From an uncultured Bacteroidales bacterium (GTDB taxonomy: Bacteria > Bacteroidota > Bacteroidia > Bacteroidales > Muribaculaceae), in contig CANSAP010000005.1 of the NCBI GenBank assembly GCA_947644715.1, positions 1-64,000 of the forward strand: a stretch of 64,000 bases of DNA, read 5' to 3'. Positions 1 to 8,420 of the stretch are shown here, one piece after another (the first letter of the stretch is position 1; each line of letters begins with the position of its first letter). Under the pieces are notes generated by a model, which was not told the DNA's origin, searched no databases, and saw nothing but the letters and a program-made list of their open reading frames with translations. The position numbers were made by a program, and so were the translations under genes.

Positions 1-69
1 ATCTTAAAGCTGCGGCCTCTGTCTTAACATATATTTTTAGACACACTCTAAGAAACCGTTTAAGAGTGT

Positions 70-87
70 GAAGTCATCTTGACTTTT
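70..87. repeat. Short dispersed repeat GAAGTCATCTTGACTTTT, copy 1
   Basis: This 18-bp word recurs at 11211-11228 and forms both arms of the hairpin at 34574-34623. Here it directly abuts the left end of the large structured repeat that starts at 87. Just upstream, CACACTCT (44-51) and AGAGTGTG (63-70) can pair into a small hairpin. No function is evident; it may be the debris of a terminator-like palindrome. Confidence 0.6.
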
Positions 88-342
88 GTGTCAAAATTCT
101 TACTGAAGTAAACGCATGGCGCGGAGCGCCTATCCCTTGTTAGCCGGGGGGCTTCAGCCCCCCGGTATGCGTATAGCGACAAGCCAGCCCCGGAAGGGCT
201 GCCCTATATTGTTGTGTGTCAATATATTGGGCAGTCCCGCCGGGACTGGATCCGTCCATCGGGCTACCGGGGGGCTGAAGCCCCCGGCTAACAAAGGATA
301 GGCGCTCCGCGCCATGCAGCGTCGGGTTCACATTTTGACACA
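87..342. repeat. MITE-like structured repeat, copy 1 (core in alternative orientation)
   Basis: A 256-bp non-coding element bounded by TGTGTCAAAAT at 87-97 and ATTTTGACACA at 332-342, an 11-bp terminal inverted repeat. Inside lie a perfect 20-bp inverted repeat (116-135 with 296-315, containing GGCGCGGAGCGCC), then GC-rich palindromes at 144-165 and 267-287, then a 101-bp core (166-266) with its own arms. Short reading frames on both strands are by-products of this symmetry. Copies lie at 10520-10776 and 45408-45664. In this copy the core points the opposite way relative to the ends compared with the other two. No transposase is present, so it would be non-autonomous if mobile. It accounts for the gene-free first 363 bases. 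Confidence 0.85.
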
Positions 343-363
343 GCCTCTTGGGAGATATGTTTA

Positions 364-2424
364 TCAGCCGAGCAGGGTGGCGGAGCGCTTGATGAAGGCG
401 CTCAGAGCCTCACCTTTCAGAAGGCCGGCACCAAGCAGCGCAAGGTCAATCACCTGACGCACCTGCGGCTGTGTGGCGGCATATTCCTTTTCGAGCTTTT
501 CTTCCTCAGCGCGGGCATCGGCCACTTTCTTCTCGGCCTCGCTGATGCTCTGCCGAAGCTTGTCTTTCTCTGCTTGGTCAGCATCCTTCTTTTCACTGAG
601 CTGCTTGCGAGCCTCGCTCATAGCCTGATTGCCGGTTTCAATGTCGGCGCGCAGCGGAGCCACTCGCTCTTGAAGAGCCTCGGTAGCCAGGTCGGTAATC
701 TTCTTCACTGCTGCCTGATCGGTGTTGATTACCAAGGCATAGGAGTCAGGCATCTCGCCGTAGAAGTTCATGCCGGGCTGCATGGCGCTCATGTCCTTCA
801 TTCGGCGCATGAACTCATTCTGAGTGATGGTGGCCGGTGCGGCGTTCTCTCCCAATGCCTCGAACTGCACGAGGAATTCGGCGCCCTTCACCTCCGGAAT
901 CTGCGAACGGAACACGGTGGTCAGGATGTCGGTCTGCGCCGGGGTCAGACCACTCTCCTTCTTGTCAGCTTTAACGATGAGGCGGTCGATGATGTCGCTG
1001 TCCACGCGAACCATGCGTGTCTTCTCAACCTTCTGCTCAAGCAGTCCGATGAAGTGCGGGTCGAGCTGGCCATCCATCAGCAACACACTGTAGCCCTTAT
1101 CCTTGGCACCCTGAATGTAGGAATACTGCTCCTGCGGGTCATTGGCATAGAGCCAGATGAGGTTGGAGTCTTTGTCAGTCTGTTCAGCCTCAGTCAGTTT
1201 CTTGTACTCCTCAATAGTGTAATAGTTGCCGTCGACATCCTTCAGCAGGACAAACTTCATGGCTTGGTCGCAGAACTTGGGATCGGTGAGCATACCATAT
1301 TCAATGAATACCTTTATGTCATCCCACTTCTGCTCATATGCCTTGCGGTCATCCTTGAACATGGAGGCGAGTTTCTCAGCCACCTTCTTGGCGATATAGG
1401 AGGAAATCTTCTTCACCTGAGAGTCAGCCTGGAGATATGAACGGCTGACATTCAGCGGGATATCCGGCGAGTCAATCACACCCTGCATCAGGGTCATGAA
1501 CTCAGGCACGACACCCTCCACCTGATCCGTCACATAGACCTGGTTGCAATAGAGCTGGATGCGGTCCTTGCGCACATCGAGGTTGCTCTTGATTTTCGGG
1601 AAGTAAAGGATACCTGTGAGCGTAAACGGGTAATCGACATTCAGATGAATCCAGAACATGGGATCCTCCATGCCGGGCATCAGCTCATGATAGAACTTGA
1701 GATAATCATCATCTGTCAGGTCAGCGGGCTTGCGGGTCCAGAGCGGCTCGGTGGCATTGATTACGTTGTCGCGGTCAGTGTCCACCATCTTGCCATCCTT
1801 CCACTCCTGCTCCTTGCCGCTGATTACGGGCACCGGCAGGAAGCGGCAATACTTCTTCAGCAGGGTGTCGATGCGCGCCTGCTCCAGGAACTCCTTACTG
1901 TCATCGTCGAGATATAGGATAATGTCAGTGCCTCGGTCGGCCTTCTCGGTCTCCTCCAAGGTGTATTCCGGGCTGCCGTCGCAAGTCCATTCCACAGCCT
2001 TGGCACCCTCCTTATAGCTCAGCGAGCGGATTACCACCTTCTTGCTCACCATGAAGGCTGAGTAGAAGCCCAGGCCGAAGTGGCCGATAATACCGTTGGC
2101 CACATCCTTATATTTCTTCAGGAACTCTTCAGCGCCGGAGAAAGCTATCTGATTGATATACTTATCAATATCCTCAGCATCCATGCCGATACCGCGGTCG
2201 CTAACGGTGAGGGTGCCCTGCTCCTTGTCGATGCTTACTTTCACCTGCATCTCGCCCAGCTCACCCTTGAACTCGCCGAAAGAGGAAAGTGTCTTCAGCT
2301 TCTGCGTGGCATCCACGGCGTTGCTCACCAGCTCACGCAGGAAAATCTCATGGTCTGAATAAAGAAACTTCTTGATGACGGGGAATATATTCTCGGTTGT
2401 AACCCCTATTTTTCCTGTTGCCAT
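364..2424 (-). CDS. htpG: Molecular chaperone HtpG (Hsp90 family)
   Basis: A 686-residue Hsp90 homologue, an ATP-dependent cytosolic chaperone dimer. The N-terminal GHKL ATPase carries ELVSNAVDA (helix with the catalytic Glu and Asn), DRGIGM and the lid motif GHFGLGFYSAF. The middle and C-terminal dimerisation domains follow. There is a Lys/Glu-rich coiled segment near residues 590-650, just before the C-terminal helices, which is longer than in E. coli HtpG (624 aa) and typical of Bacteroidetes. The ATG at 2424 precedes MATGKIGVTTENIFP, and the alignment begins at once, so the start is secure. It stands alone, with convergent or divergent neighbours. An exact 22-bp tandem duplication sits directly upstream. 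No CIRCE element was seen. Confidence 0.97.
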   Translation of the reverse strand: MATGKIGVTTENIFPVIKKFLYSDHEIFLRELVSNAVDATQKLKTLSSFGEFKGELGEMQVKVSIDKEQGTLTVSDRGIGMDAEDIDKYINQIAFSGAEEFLKKYKDVANGIIGHFGLGFYSAFMVSKKVVIRSLSYKEGAKAVEWTCDGSPEYTLEETEKADRGTDIILYLDDDSKEFLEQARIDTLLKKYCRFLPVPVISGKEQEWKDGKMVDTDRDNVINATEPLWTRKPADLTDDDYLKFYHELMPGMEDPMFWIHLNVDYPFTLTGILYFPKIKSNLDVRKDRIQLYCNQVYVTDQVEGVVPEFMTLMQGVIDSPDIPLNVSRSYLQADSQVKKISSYIAKKVAEKLASMFKDDRKAYEQKWDDIKVFIEYGMLTDPKFCDQAMKFVLLKDVDGNYYTIEEYKKLTEAEQTDKDSNLIWLYANDPQEQYSYIQGAKDKGYSVLLMDGQLDPHFIGLLEQKVEKTRMVRVDSDIIDRLIVKADKKESGLTPAQTDILTTVFRSQIPEVKGAEFLVQFEALGENAAPATITQNEFMRRMKDMSAMQPGMNFYGEMPDSYALVINTDQAAVKKITDLATEALQERVAPLRADIETGNQAMSEARKQLSEKKDADQAEKDKLRQSISEAEKKVADARAEEEKLEKEYAATQPQVRQVIDLALLGAGLLKGEALSAFIKRSATLLG

Positions 2425-2432
2425 TTTCGTAT

Positions 2433-2476
2433 GTAGTGTTTTTGATTATTCTTTGTAGTGTTTTTGATTATTCTTT
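2433..2476. repeat. Exact 22-bp tandem duplication in the htpG leader
   Basis: Two identical 22-bp units (2433-2454 and 2455-2476, each containing GTGTTTTTGATTATTC) lie 9-52 bp upstream of the htpG start codon. On the htpG strand they read as AT-rich AATAATCAAAAACAC units. They could be duplicated leader or regulator sequence, or a recent slippage event. Confidence 0.85.
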
Positions 2477-2593
2477 GAGACGATGTGGAACAATTTTTGT
2501 GCCACAGTAATATAACGCCTCCGGCTCTGAAAAGTTAACCGCGCATCAAACAACCGGCGGACATCTATTGTTAAACATCTAAAAGACTGATTT

Positions 2594-3187
2594 ATGCTCA
2601 CTCAATACATAATAAACACCTCTTCCTTAACCGATCTCGAGACCCAGCTTCGCGCCGCCCTTGATGCAGGTGCGCTATGGGTGGAAATCAATGCCGACTC
2701 CTCTGTCAGCGATGCTGACATCTCTGCCACGGTGGAGAAATTCCGTCCGGAGATGGCCGAGAAGAACGCGGTGCTCATCCTGGCTGACCGCTATGAACTG
2801 GTGAAGGAGCTGAAGGTGGATGGTGTGCATATGCGCGACCGCTCCGTGCCCCTCTCCAAGGTGCGTGTGGCTCTCGACGCATGGCCTATTCTGGGCGTCA
2901 GCGTCAGCACCCCCGAGGATGTGCAGGCGCTACGCGGCAACGATATCGACTACCTCTATCTCTCCCCCGCCCTCCCCTCAGGACTCGACTCTGTCACCGC
3001 CATAGCAGCCCTGCTCGATCAGAAAATTATCGAAGCGCCACTCGTGGCGGCCGGTGGCATCACCGCCGACAATGCCATGCAGGCAATTGAAGCCGGAGCC
3101 AACTCCCTGGCCATCAACTCCTCGATTGTAGCCGACGGCAAAGGCCTCACCGAATCAATCAAAACATTCATTGAGAAATACTCTTAA
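2594..3187 (+). CDS. ThiE/TenI-like thiamine phosphate synthase family protein
   Basis: A 197-residue TIM-barrel protein resembling thiamine phosphate synthase/TenI. GVHMRDR (near residue 77) occupies the place of the ThiE GxHLxxxD strand, YLSPALPSG the strand-6 position, and VAAGGITADNA the phosphate-binding Gly loop. The usual ThiE TxTK loop after the strand-6 segment is not recognisable, so true thiamine phosphate synthase activity is uncertain. A TenI-like or unknown role is equally possible. It ends 18 bp before sodB on the same strand, which suggests co-transcription. No other thiamine genes are nearby. Confidence 0.7.
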   Translation: MLTQYIINTSSLTDLETQLRAALDAGALWVEINADSSVSDADISATVEKFRPEMAEKNAVLILADRYELVKELKVDGVHMRDRSVPLSKVRVALDAWPILGVSVSTPEDVQALRGNDIDYLYLSPALPSGLDSVTAIAALLDQKIIEAPLVAAGGITADNAMQAIEAGANSLAINSSIVADGKGLTESIKTFIEKYS

Positions 3188-3205
3188 TCATAATTTTTTA
3201 CCGTA

Positions 3206-3790
3206 ATGAAATTCACACAACCCAAACTCCCCTACACCCCCGATGCCCTGGCTCCCGTAATCAGCCAAATGACCGTGGAATACCACTGGGGCAAACATGA
3301 GAAAGCTTACATCGACACCCTCAACCGCCTCGTGGAAGGCACCTCTTTCGCCGATGCGCCAATAGAACAAATCATTCGTGACGCCGAGGCCGGTCCGTTG
3401 CTCAACAATGCCGCTCAGGCCTGGAACCACATCTTCTATTTCTTCCAGTTCTCCCCCACCGGACGCCGCGAGCCTCAGGGTGCTCTGCATCAAAAGATTG
3501 TCGACACTTTCGGTTCCTTCGACGACTTCAAGAAGGCCGCCGAGCAGGCCGGCGCCACTCTCTTCGGCTCCGGATGGGTGTGGCTCTCCACTGACACGGA
3601 CGGCAATCTCTTCCTCACACAGGGTGCCAACGCCGACAATCCCATGCGCCACGGCCTGAAGCCACTGCTGACAATCGACGTCTGGGAACACGCCTACTAC
3701 CTCGATTACCAAAACCGTCGTCCTGACTACCTCCACACCGTCTGGGACATTATCGACTGGGAAGTAATCGAAGGCCGCTACGCCTCCTGA
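3206..3790 (+). CDS. sodB: Superoxide dismutase (Fe/Mn family)
   Basis: A 194-residue cytosolic superoxide dismutase converting superoxide to hydrogen peroxide and oxygen. The metal ligands are visible in order: HWGKHEKAY (first His), AWNHIFYFF (second His) and DVWEHAYYLDY (Asp and third His). GSGWVWLS is also conserved. Length and motifs match the Bacteroides Fe/Mn-cambialistic enzymes; metal preference cannot be read from this alone. It follows the ThiE-like gene by 18 bp and is followed by a clear terminator. The start, MKFTQPKLPY, matches the family N-terminus. Confidence 0.95.
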   Translation: MKFTQPKLPYTPDALAPVISQMTVEYHWGKHEKAYIDTLNRLVEGTSFADAPIEQIIRDAEAGPLLNNAAQAWNHIFYFFQFSPTGRREPQGALHQKIVDTFGSFDDFKKAAEQAGATLFGSGWVWLSTDTDGNLFLTQGANADNPMRHGLKPLLTIDVWEHAYYLDYQNRRPDYLHTVWDIIDWEVIEGRYAS

Positions 3791-3818
3791 TTACGCGAAA
3801 ACGAACAAATACTTGGTT

Positions 3819-3856
3819 GAAGAGGGTGTACCGTGCGGTGCACCTTCATCGTTTTA
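3819..3856 (+). terminator. Intrinsic terminator after sodB
   Basis: GGTGTACC (3825-3832) pairs with GGTGCACC (3837-3844) around a GTGC loop, extended by GAAGA/TTCATC. A T-rich GTTTTAT follows at 3851-3857. It lies 35 bp after the sodB stop codon. Confidence 0.7.
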
Positions 3857-3998
3857 TCCCCTTTCCAAACAATTCAGAATGAGAGCCCAATCTAAGCAGA
3901 GAAATCTCAAAGATATAAGTTTTTATATATAACTTTTCCGACTTAATAATCCGAGAGAGGCCAACTCACAGATGATCATGGGGCATTCGTTTAATCAA

Positions 3999-4030
3999 TT
4001 TGGTCATTCGCGCGCAATTACCTATCTTTG
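3999..4030 (+). promoter_or_regulatory. Bacteroidetes-type promoter of the LytS/LytTR-efflux locus
   Basis: TTTG at 3999-4002, a 20-bp spacer and TATCTTTG at 4023-4030 match the Bacteroides sigma-70 consensus TTTG-N19/20-TAnnTTTG. The ATG follows after only 8 nt, so transcription would start almost at the start codon. Confidence 0.8.
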
Positions 4031-4038
4031 CCGCTGTT

Positions 4039-5121
4039 ATGAAACATCTCCCTAACCGCAGAATTGAAACCACGGTCTATATCCTGGGATGGATACTGAT
4101 TGTGGGCATCATGCTGCTCGACATGATGCGCACACGCAGCTACACCGAGACCAACCTCCTGACGCCGGAGCTGCTCACGCGCCTGCTGGCCGGTGTGTGC
4201 CCCTTCATTATCCTGTTCCTCGTGAACAACTATCTGCTCATCCCCCGACTGCTGCTGCGAAACCGCCAGGTGGCCTATCTGATTGCGGCTCTTGCGGCCA
4301 TAGCTATCGTCTGGGGGCTGCAGGGCACCCTCCACCACCCCGGGCATCCGCATCCCGGTCCGCCACCATTCCTCGAATGCCGCCCGCGGCCGCTATTCTC
4401 TTTTCCCCGATTCCTGGATTTCACCTACGACCTGCTCATCGTGGGCATCAACCTCGCCATTGCGCTCATGTTCCGGCGCTACGACGAGCGCCTTGAGCTG
4501 GAAAGCCGTCGGAAAGCCGCTGCTGAAAACCGATTGAATTATCTCAAAGCGCAAATAAATCCGCACTTCTACATGAATATGCTCAACAATATTCATGGCA
4601 TGATTGAGATTAATCCCCCGAAGGCTCAGGAGATGGTGCTCGACCTCTCCCGGCTAATGCGCTACCTCCTCTATGACAGCTCACGCATGATGGTGCCCCT
4701 TGAAGCCGAGCTTGATTTCATCCGCAACTACCTCCGGCTGATGCGAATACGCTACCCCGAGAACAAGCTGAGAATCACATGCGAACTTCCTGAGACCCCG
4801 CTGACCTCCGGAGTTGATGTGCCCCCGCTCCTTTTCCTCGTCTACATTGAAAACGCATTCAAGCATGGGGTCAGCTATCGCCGCGACTCATTCATTGACA
4901 TCAGCATCCGGATTCGGGACAACCGCGTGGAATTCTCATGCGTCAACAGTTTCACCCCCTCAGCCTCACCTCACACCCCCGGCATTGGCCTGCGCAACTC
5001 AGCCCAACGCCTGCGCCTCATCTACGGCGACGACTGCGCGCTCACAACCTCATGCGCCGACGACCGCTACACCGTAACCCTCAGCATTCCCTCTCATGAA
5101 GATTCGCACAGTAATAGTTGA
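4039..5121 (+). CDS. LytS-type sensor histidine kinase
   Basis: About 360 residues if started at ATG 4039. An in-frame TTG at 4000 lies in the promoter -33 box and is rejected as the start. The N-terminal half holds about four hydrophobic membrane segments (to roughly residue 145), a His/Pro-rich extramembrane stretch near residue 110, then a short coiled linker. The His_kinase (PF06580) H-box reads KAQINPHFYMNMLNNIHG, followed by an N-box-like YIENAFKHG and a G-box GIGLRNSAQRL. It should autophosphorylate on the PHF histidine and pass the phosphate to the LytTR regulator, whose start codon overlaps its 3' end by 26 bp. The ligand sensed is unknown. The downstream efflux genes suggest an envelope or drug cue (inference). 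Confidence 0.92.
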   Translation: MKHLPNRRIETTVYILGWILIVGIMLLDMMRTRSYTETNLLTPELLTRLLAGVCPFIILFLVNNYLLIPRLLLRNRQVAYLIAALAAIAIVWGLQGTLHHPGHPHPGPPPFLECRPRPLFSFPRFLDFTYDLLIVGINLAIALMFRRYDERLELESRRKAAAENRLNYLKAQINPHFYMNMLNNIHGMIEINPPKAQEMVLDLSRLMRYLLYDSSRMMVPLEAELDFIRNYLRLMRIRYPENKLRITCELPETPLTSGVDVPPLLFLVYIENAFKHGVSYRRDSFIDISIRIRDNRVEFSCVNSFTPSASPHTPGIGLRNSAQRLRLIYGDDCALTTSCADDRYTVTLSIPSHEDSHSNS

Positions 5122-5842
5122 CGACGAGCCTATTGCTCTTGAAAAGCTGCGCAGCTACGTGCTCAAAGTCCCTTTTCTCGAGCTGGCCGGAGAATTCCAA
5201 TCAGCCCCCGATGCCGTCCCCCTGCTCAGCAGCGGAACGGTCGATGCTCTCTTTACTGACATCAACATGCCTGACCTCGACGGCCTCAGCTTCATAGCCT
5301 CCCTCCCCGACCCGCCGATGGTTGTATTCACAACGGCCTACGCACAATATGCCGTCGACAGCTACCGGCTCTCCGCCGTAGACTACCTGCTGAAGCCCTT
5401 CGGCTTCGCCGACTTCCAGCGCGCCGCCGGGAAGCTCGCCCGGCAATACAATCTGCTCAACCGCGCCACTCCGCCCGGCCCCGCAGACACTGAGCAGGAG
5501 ACCGACCATTTCTTCGTCAAAATCGACTCCCGCTTCCGCCGCGTGGACTTCCGCGACATTCTTTACATCAAGGGATATGGCGAATACCTCCAAATATTCC
5601 TCTCCGGCGATGACCAACCGCTTGTGACGCTCAGCTCCTTCGCCGCCATCAAGCGCCGGCTCCCCGCTCACTTTCTCCAGGTGCATCGCTCATACATGGT
5701 CAACATGCACCGCGCTGCACGTGTGGAACGGCTCCGGATAGTCATGGAAGATGAGACCTACATCCCGGTCTCCGACAGCTTCAAAGCCCCCTTCCTCGAA
5801 TATCTCCATGCCCGCTCTGTCGGGCTGGCAGGAAACAAATAG
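5096..5842 (+). CDS. LytTR-family response regulator
   Basis: A 248-residue two-domain regulator. The receiver domain (1-120) has the acidic pair DDE at 9-11, the phospho-acceptor Asp at about 55 in FTDINMPDLDG, and the conserved Lys in LLKPF. The C-terminal LytTR DNA-binding domain (about 140-245) includes DILYIKGYGEYLQIF and FLQVHRSYMVNM, typical of AlgR/AgrA/LytR regulators. It overlaps the kinase gene by 26 bp (translational coupling) and precedes the TolC-MacA-MacB genes by 100 bp. That layout suggests it controls them, as many Bacteroidetes LytTR pairs control adjacent operons (inference). Confidence 0.94.
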   Translation: MKIRTVIVDDEPIALEKLRSYVLKVPFLELAGEFQSAPDAVPLLSSGTVDALFTDINMPDLDGLSFIASLPDPPMVVFTTAYAQYAVDSYRLSAVDYLLKPFGFADFQRAAGKLARQYNLLNRATPPGPADTEQETDHFFVKIDSRFRRVDFRDILYIKGYGEYLQIFLSGDDQPLVTLSSFAAIKRRLPAHFLQVHRSYMVNMHRAARVERLRIVMEDETYIPVSDSFKAPFLEYLHARSVGLAGNK

Positions 5843-5883
5843 ACCCCTGTTCATTGAACGGATACGGCGATTGGTTGAAAAAA

Positions 5884-5915
5884 TTTCCCGGTCGCCGTTT
5901 TTCTGTGTAAACTTG
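5884..5915 (+). promoter_or_regulatory. Possible promoter before the efflux genes
   Basis: TTTC at 5884-5887, a 20-bp spacer and TAAACTTG at 5908-5915 match the Bacteroidetes consensus with one mismatch in each box. A position 27 nt before the ATG at 5943 is plausible. The weak boxes fit an activator-dependent promoter, but this is inference. Confidence 0.4.
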
Positions 5916-5942
5916 CACGTCCATTTCGATGTTAATAAAAAC

Positions 5943-7241
5943 ATGAAGATTAAAATCTGTCTGATCTCTACTATGTTGTTGGCCGCAGCCCACTCCTCGA
6001 ATGCCGAGGAGTGGAGCTACGCCGACTGTGTGGAGTATGCACGCACCCATAACATATCCCTGCAACAGGCCCGGCTGGCGGAAGAAACCTCCGCCTACAA
6101 TCTTGAGGAGGCCAAAGCCGCGTGGGAGCCTACACTCGAATTCGGAACCACGCAGGGTGTTTCAAACTATCCCTTCACCTCCGGCAATAAATTCGGCTAT
6201 ACAAGCTCCTACGGGCTGAATGCCGGATGGACCGTCTGGAACGGTGGCCAACGCGAGAAAACCATCGAGCGAGACAAACTTCAGCTCGAAATCGATCGCC
6301 TCAGCTCCGACAACATCCTGCGCTCGCTGGAGACCGACATGCTTCAGGCCTACCTGAACATCCTCTACGCCCGCGAGTCAATCGACATCTATCGCAGCGC
6401 AGCTGAGCTGAGCCTGGCTCAAGCCGAGCGCGCCCGACAGCTGATGGAGGCCGGACGAATCTCTCGCGTGGACTACGCACAGCTCCAAGCGCAATATGAG
6501 CAGGATTGCTATTCGCTCGTCAACGCCGAAGGCACTTATGACACCCGCCGCCTCGAGCTCAAGCAGCTCCTCGAGCTGGGAATCGACACAGACCTCCAGC
6601 TCCTTCCGCTCGACTGGACCGATGAGCATGTGCTCGCTCTCCTCCCCCCGATTGATGAGAGCTACCGACTCGCCCTCCAGACCGACCTGCAGCTCCGCAG
6701 CCTTGGCATCGAGCAGGATGCCAACGAACTCGATGTGCAGATAGCCCGCGCAGGCAAAATGCCCAAGATTTCACTCAGCGGAGGGATAGGAGCCGGATAC
6801 AATGCGCCCGGCGGTGCCTTCGGCACATCACTCAAAAACTCTTTCGGCGAGAACATAGGCGTCACTCTTTCCATCCCCATCCTCGACCAAAAGAAGACGA
6901 GCATGGCCGTGGCGCGCGCAAAAGTCCAGCAACTCGGCACCCAGCTTGAAATCGACCGGCGGAACACGGAGCTCTCGCAGCTCGTGGAAAACTGGTATGT
7001 CGACACTCGCACAGCCCAAGCCCGCTATCGCGCTGCCGGTCAGCAACTTGAAGCAGCCGAACTCACAGCCGAACTCACCGGTGAGCAATTCCGACTCGGC
7101 CTCGTCAACACCGTGGAACTGATGACGGCCCACAACAATCTCGTCGATGCCCGCCACTCCCTGCTCCAAGCCAAATACATGTCCATCCTCGGACAAAAAA
7201 TGATTCAATATTACCGAGAAGCTACCATTTCACTCCCATGA
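5943..7241 (+). CDS. TolC-family outer-membrane efflux protein
   Basis: About 432 residues from ATG 5943, which gives a signal peptide (MKIKICLISTMLLAAAHSSNA) with cleavage before EEWSY. In-frame sequence upstream overlaps the regulator gene and is not taken. WSYADCVEYARTHNISLQQARL is the standard OEP (PF02321) opening. Two long alpha-hairpin repeats follow, and NTVELMTAHNNLVDARHSLLQAKY is the classic C-terminal repeat motif. It should form the outer-membrane/periplasmic duct of a tripartite exporter with the MacA- and MacB-like proteins downstream. Its stop overlaps the next start in ATGA. Confidence 0.93.
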   Translation: MKIKICLISTMLLAAAHSSNAEEWSYADCVEYARTHNISLQQARLAEETSAYNLEEAKAAWEPTLEFGTTQGVSNYPFTSGNKFGYTSSYGLNAGWTVWNGGQREKTIERDKLQLEIDRLSSDNILRSLETDMLQAYLNILYARESIDIYRSAAELSLAQAERARQLMEAGRISRVDYAQLQAQYEQDCYSLVNAEGTYDTRRLELKQLLELGIDTDLQLLPLDWTDEHVLALLPPIDESYRLALQTDLQLRSLGIEQDANELDVQIARAGKMPKISLSGGIGAGYNAPGGAFGTSLKNSFGENIGVTLSIPILDQKKTSMAVARAKVQQLGTQLEIDRRNTELSQLVENWYVDTRTAQARYRAAGQQLEAAELTAELTGEQFRLGLVNTVELMTAHNNLVDARHSLLQAKYMSILGQKMIQYYREATISLP

Positions 7242-8416
7242 ATATGACATCACATAATAAACTGAAAATACTTCCCGCCCTGCTGCTCCTGCTCGCCTGC
7301 GCCTGCAAGAAGGAAGCGAAAGTGGAGCTTGAAACCGTAACTGTCTCCCGCGGAGAAATGGTGGAGACCGTCACCGCCACCGGCACCGTGGAATCCGTAA
7401 CCTCCGTGGATGTCGGCACCCAGGTCACAGGCATAATCGACAAGCTCTATGCCGACTATAACTCTGTCGTAAAGAAGGGTGAACTGATTGCCGAGCTGGA
7501 AAAGACCGTCCTGCAGAGCGAAGTGACCAGCGCCGAGGCAAGCGTGCAGTCAGCCAAAGCAACTTATGACTACACCCTGGCCAACTACCGCCGCGACAAA
7601 GCGCTCCATGACAAGCAGCTAATCTCCGACCTCGAATATCAAACCTCGGAGAAGGACCTCGAGGTTGCAAAGATGGCCTATGAGAAAGCGCAGGCTGACA
7701 AGGTGCGCGCCGCCAAGAACCTCAACTATGCCGAAATTTACTCCCCGATTGACGGCATCGTTATCTCACGCGATGTGGAGGTGGGACAGACCGTAGTCTC
7801 CAACATGAGCGTGGCTAACCTCTACACCATTGCCGACCTCGACCACATGCAGGTAATCGGCAATGTGGATGAAGCCGACATAGGTCAGGTAAAGATGGGG
7901 CAGCGCGTAACCTTCTCCGTCGATGCCTACCCGGATGATACATTCGAGGGGGAGGTGACCCAGGTGCGCCTATCCCCCACAACTGAGAGCAACGTCGTGA
8001 CCTACGAAGTAGTGGTCTCAGCCGACAACCCCGACCACAAGCTCATCCCCGGCCTGACAGCCAACCTGACCATCTACGTCACCGAGCAGAACAACGCCCT
8101 CACTCTCCCGGCGCAGGCGTTCAATTTCGAGCCTCAGCAGCCTGAGGAGGGTAGCAACCTTCCCCCGGTTGAGCAGGAAAAGCAACCTGCCAAACTCGCT
8201 GAGGATGAAAAGCGCGTCTGGGTGCTCGCCTCCGGTAAGCTCTCCCCCCGCGTAGTGAAAGTTGGTGAAAGCAACGGTGTGACCTTCACTATCACCTCCG
8301 GACTGAAAGAGGGTGAGGTCGTGGCTCTCGCCTACTCCGAAGAAGCCACCCAGGCACCCGCCGGCAACGGTGGCACACAAAGCCCCTTCGCTCCCAAACG
8401 CCCAGGAAAGAAGTAG
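7238..8416 (+). CDS. macA: MacA-like periplasmic adaptor (HlyD/RND MFP family)
   Basis: 392 residues. The N-terminus has a lipoprotein-type signal (LLLLLACACKKE), so it is probably anchored in the inner membrane by lipid. The split biotinyl-lipoyl domain is seen as GTVESVTSVDVGTQVTGII and IYSPIDGIVISRDVEVGQTV, flanking an alpha-helical hairpin (about residues 90-160). Beta-barrel and membrane-proximal domains follow. The C-terminus is Pro/Gln-rich with a Lys tail. It would link the ABC permease to TolC. The ATGA overlap with the TolC gene and the 4-bp gap to the ATPase gene indicate one operon. The exported substrate (drug, peptide or lipid) is not deducible. Confidence 0.92.
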   Translation: MNMTSHNKLKILPALLLLLACACKKEAKVELETVTVSRGEMVETVTATGTVESVTSVDVGTQVTGIIDKLYADYNSVVKKGELIAELEKTVLQSEVTSAEASVQSAKATYDYTLANYRRDKALHDKQLISDLEYQTSEKDLEVAKMAYEKAQADKVRAAKNLNYAEIYSPIDGIVISRDVEVGQTVVSNMSVANLYTIADLDHMQVIGNVDEADIGQVKMGQRVTFSVDAYPDDTFEGEVTQVRLSPTTESNVVTYEVVVSADNPDHKLIPGLTANLTIYVTEQNNALTLPAQAFNFEPQQPEEGSNLPPVEQEKQPAKLAEDEKRVWVLASGKLSPRVVKVGESNGVTFTITSGLKEGEVVALAYSEEATQAPAGNGGTQSPFAPKRPGKK

Positions 8417-8420
8417 CCTT

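Noticed and set aside
140-331. Short ORFs on both strands inside the structured repeats (61-130 aa)
   Set aside because: They arise from the GC-rich palindromes, occur on both strands of the same DNA, and have no independent support such as a promoter or family.
2490-2510. Sigma-54-like sequence upstream of htpG (TGGCAC then TTGTT on the minus strand)
   Set aside because: The GC of the -12 box is missing and no sigma-54 activator site or gene is visible, so I do not list it as a promoter.
3917-3935. AAGTT...AACTT inverted repeat upstream of the histidine kinase
   Set aside because: Arms of only five bases in AT-rich DNA are not convincing as an operator.
4000-4038. Earlier TTG start for the histidine kinase
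   Set aside because: The TTG is part of the -33 promoter box, and the -7 box lies within the extended frame; ATG 4039 fits better.
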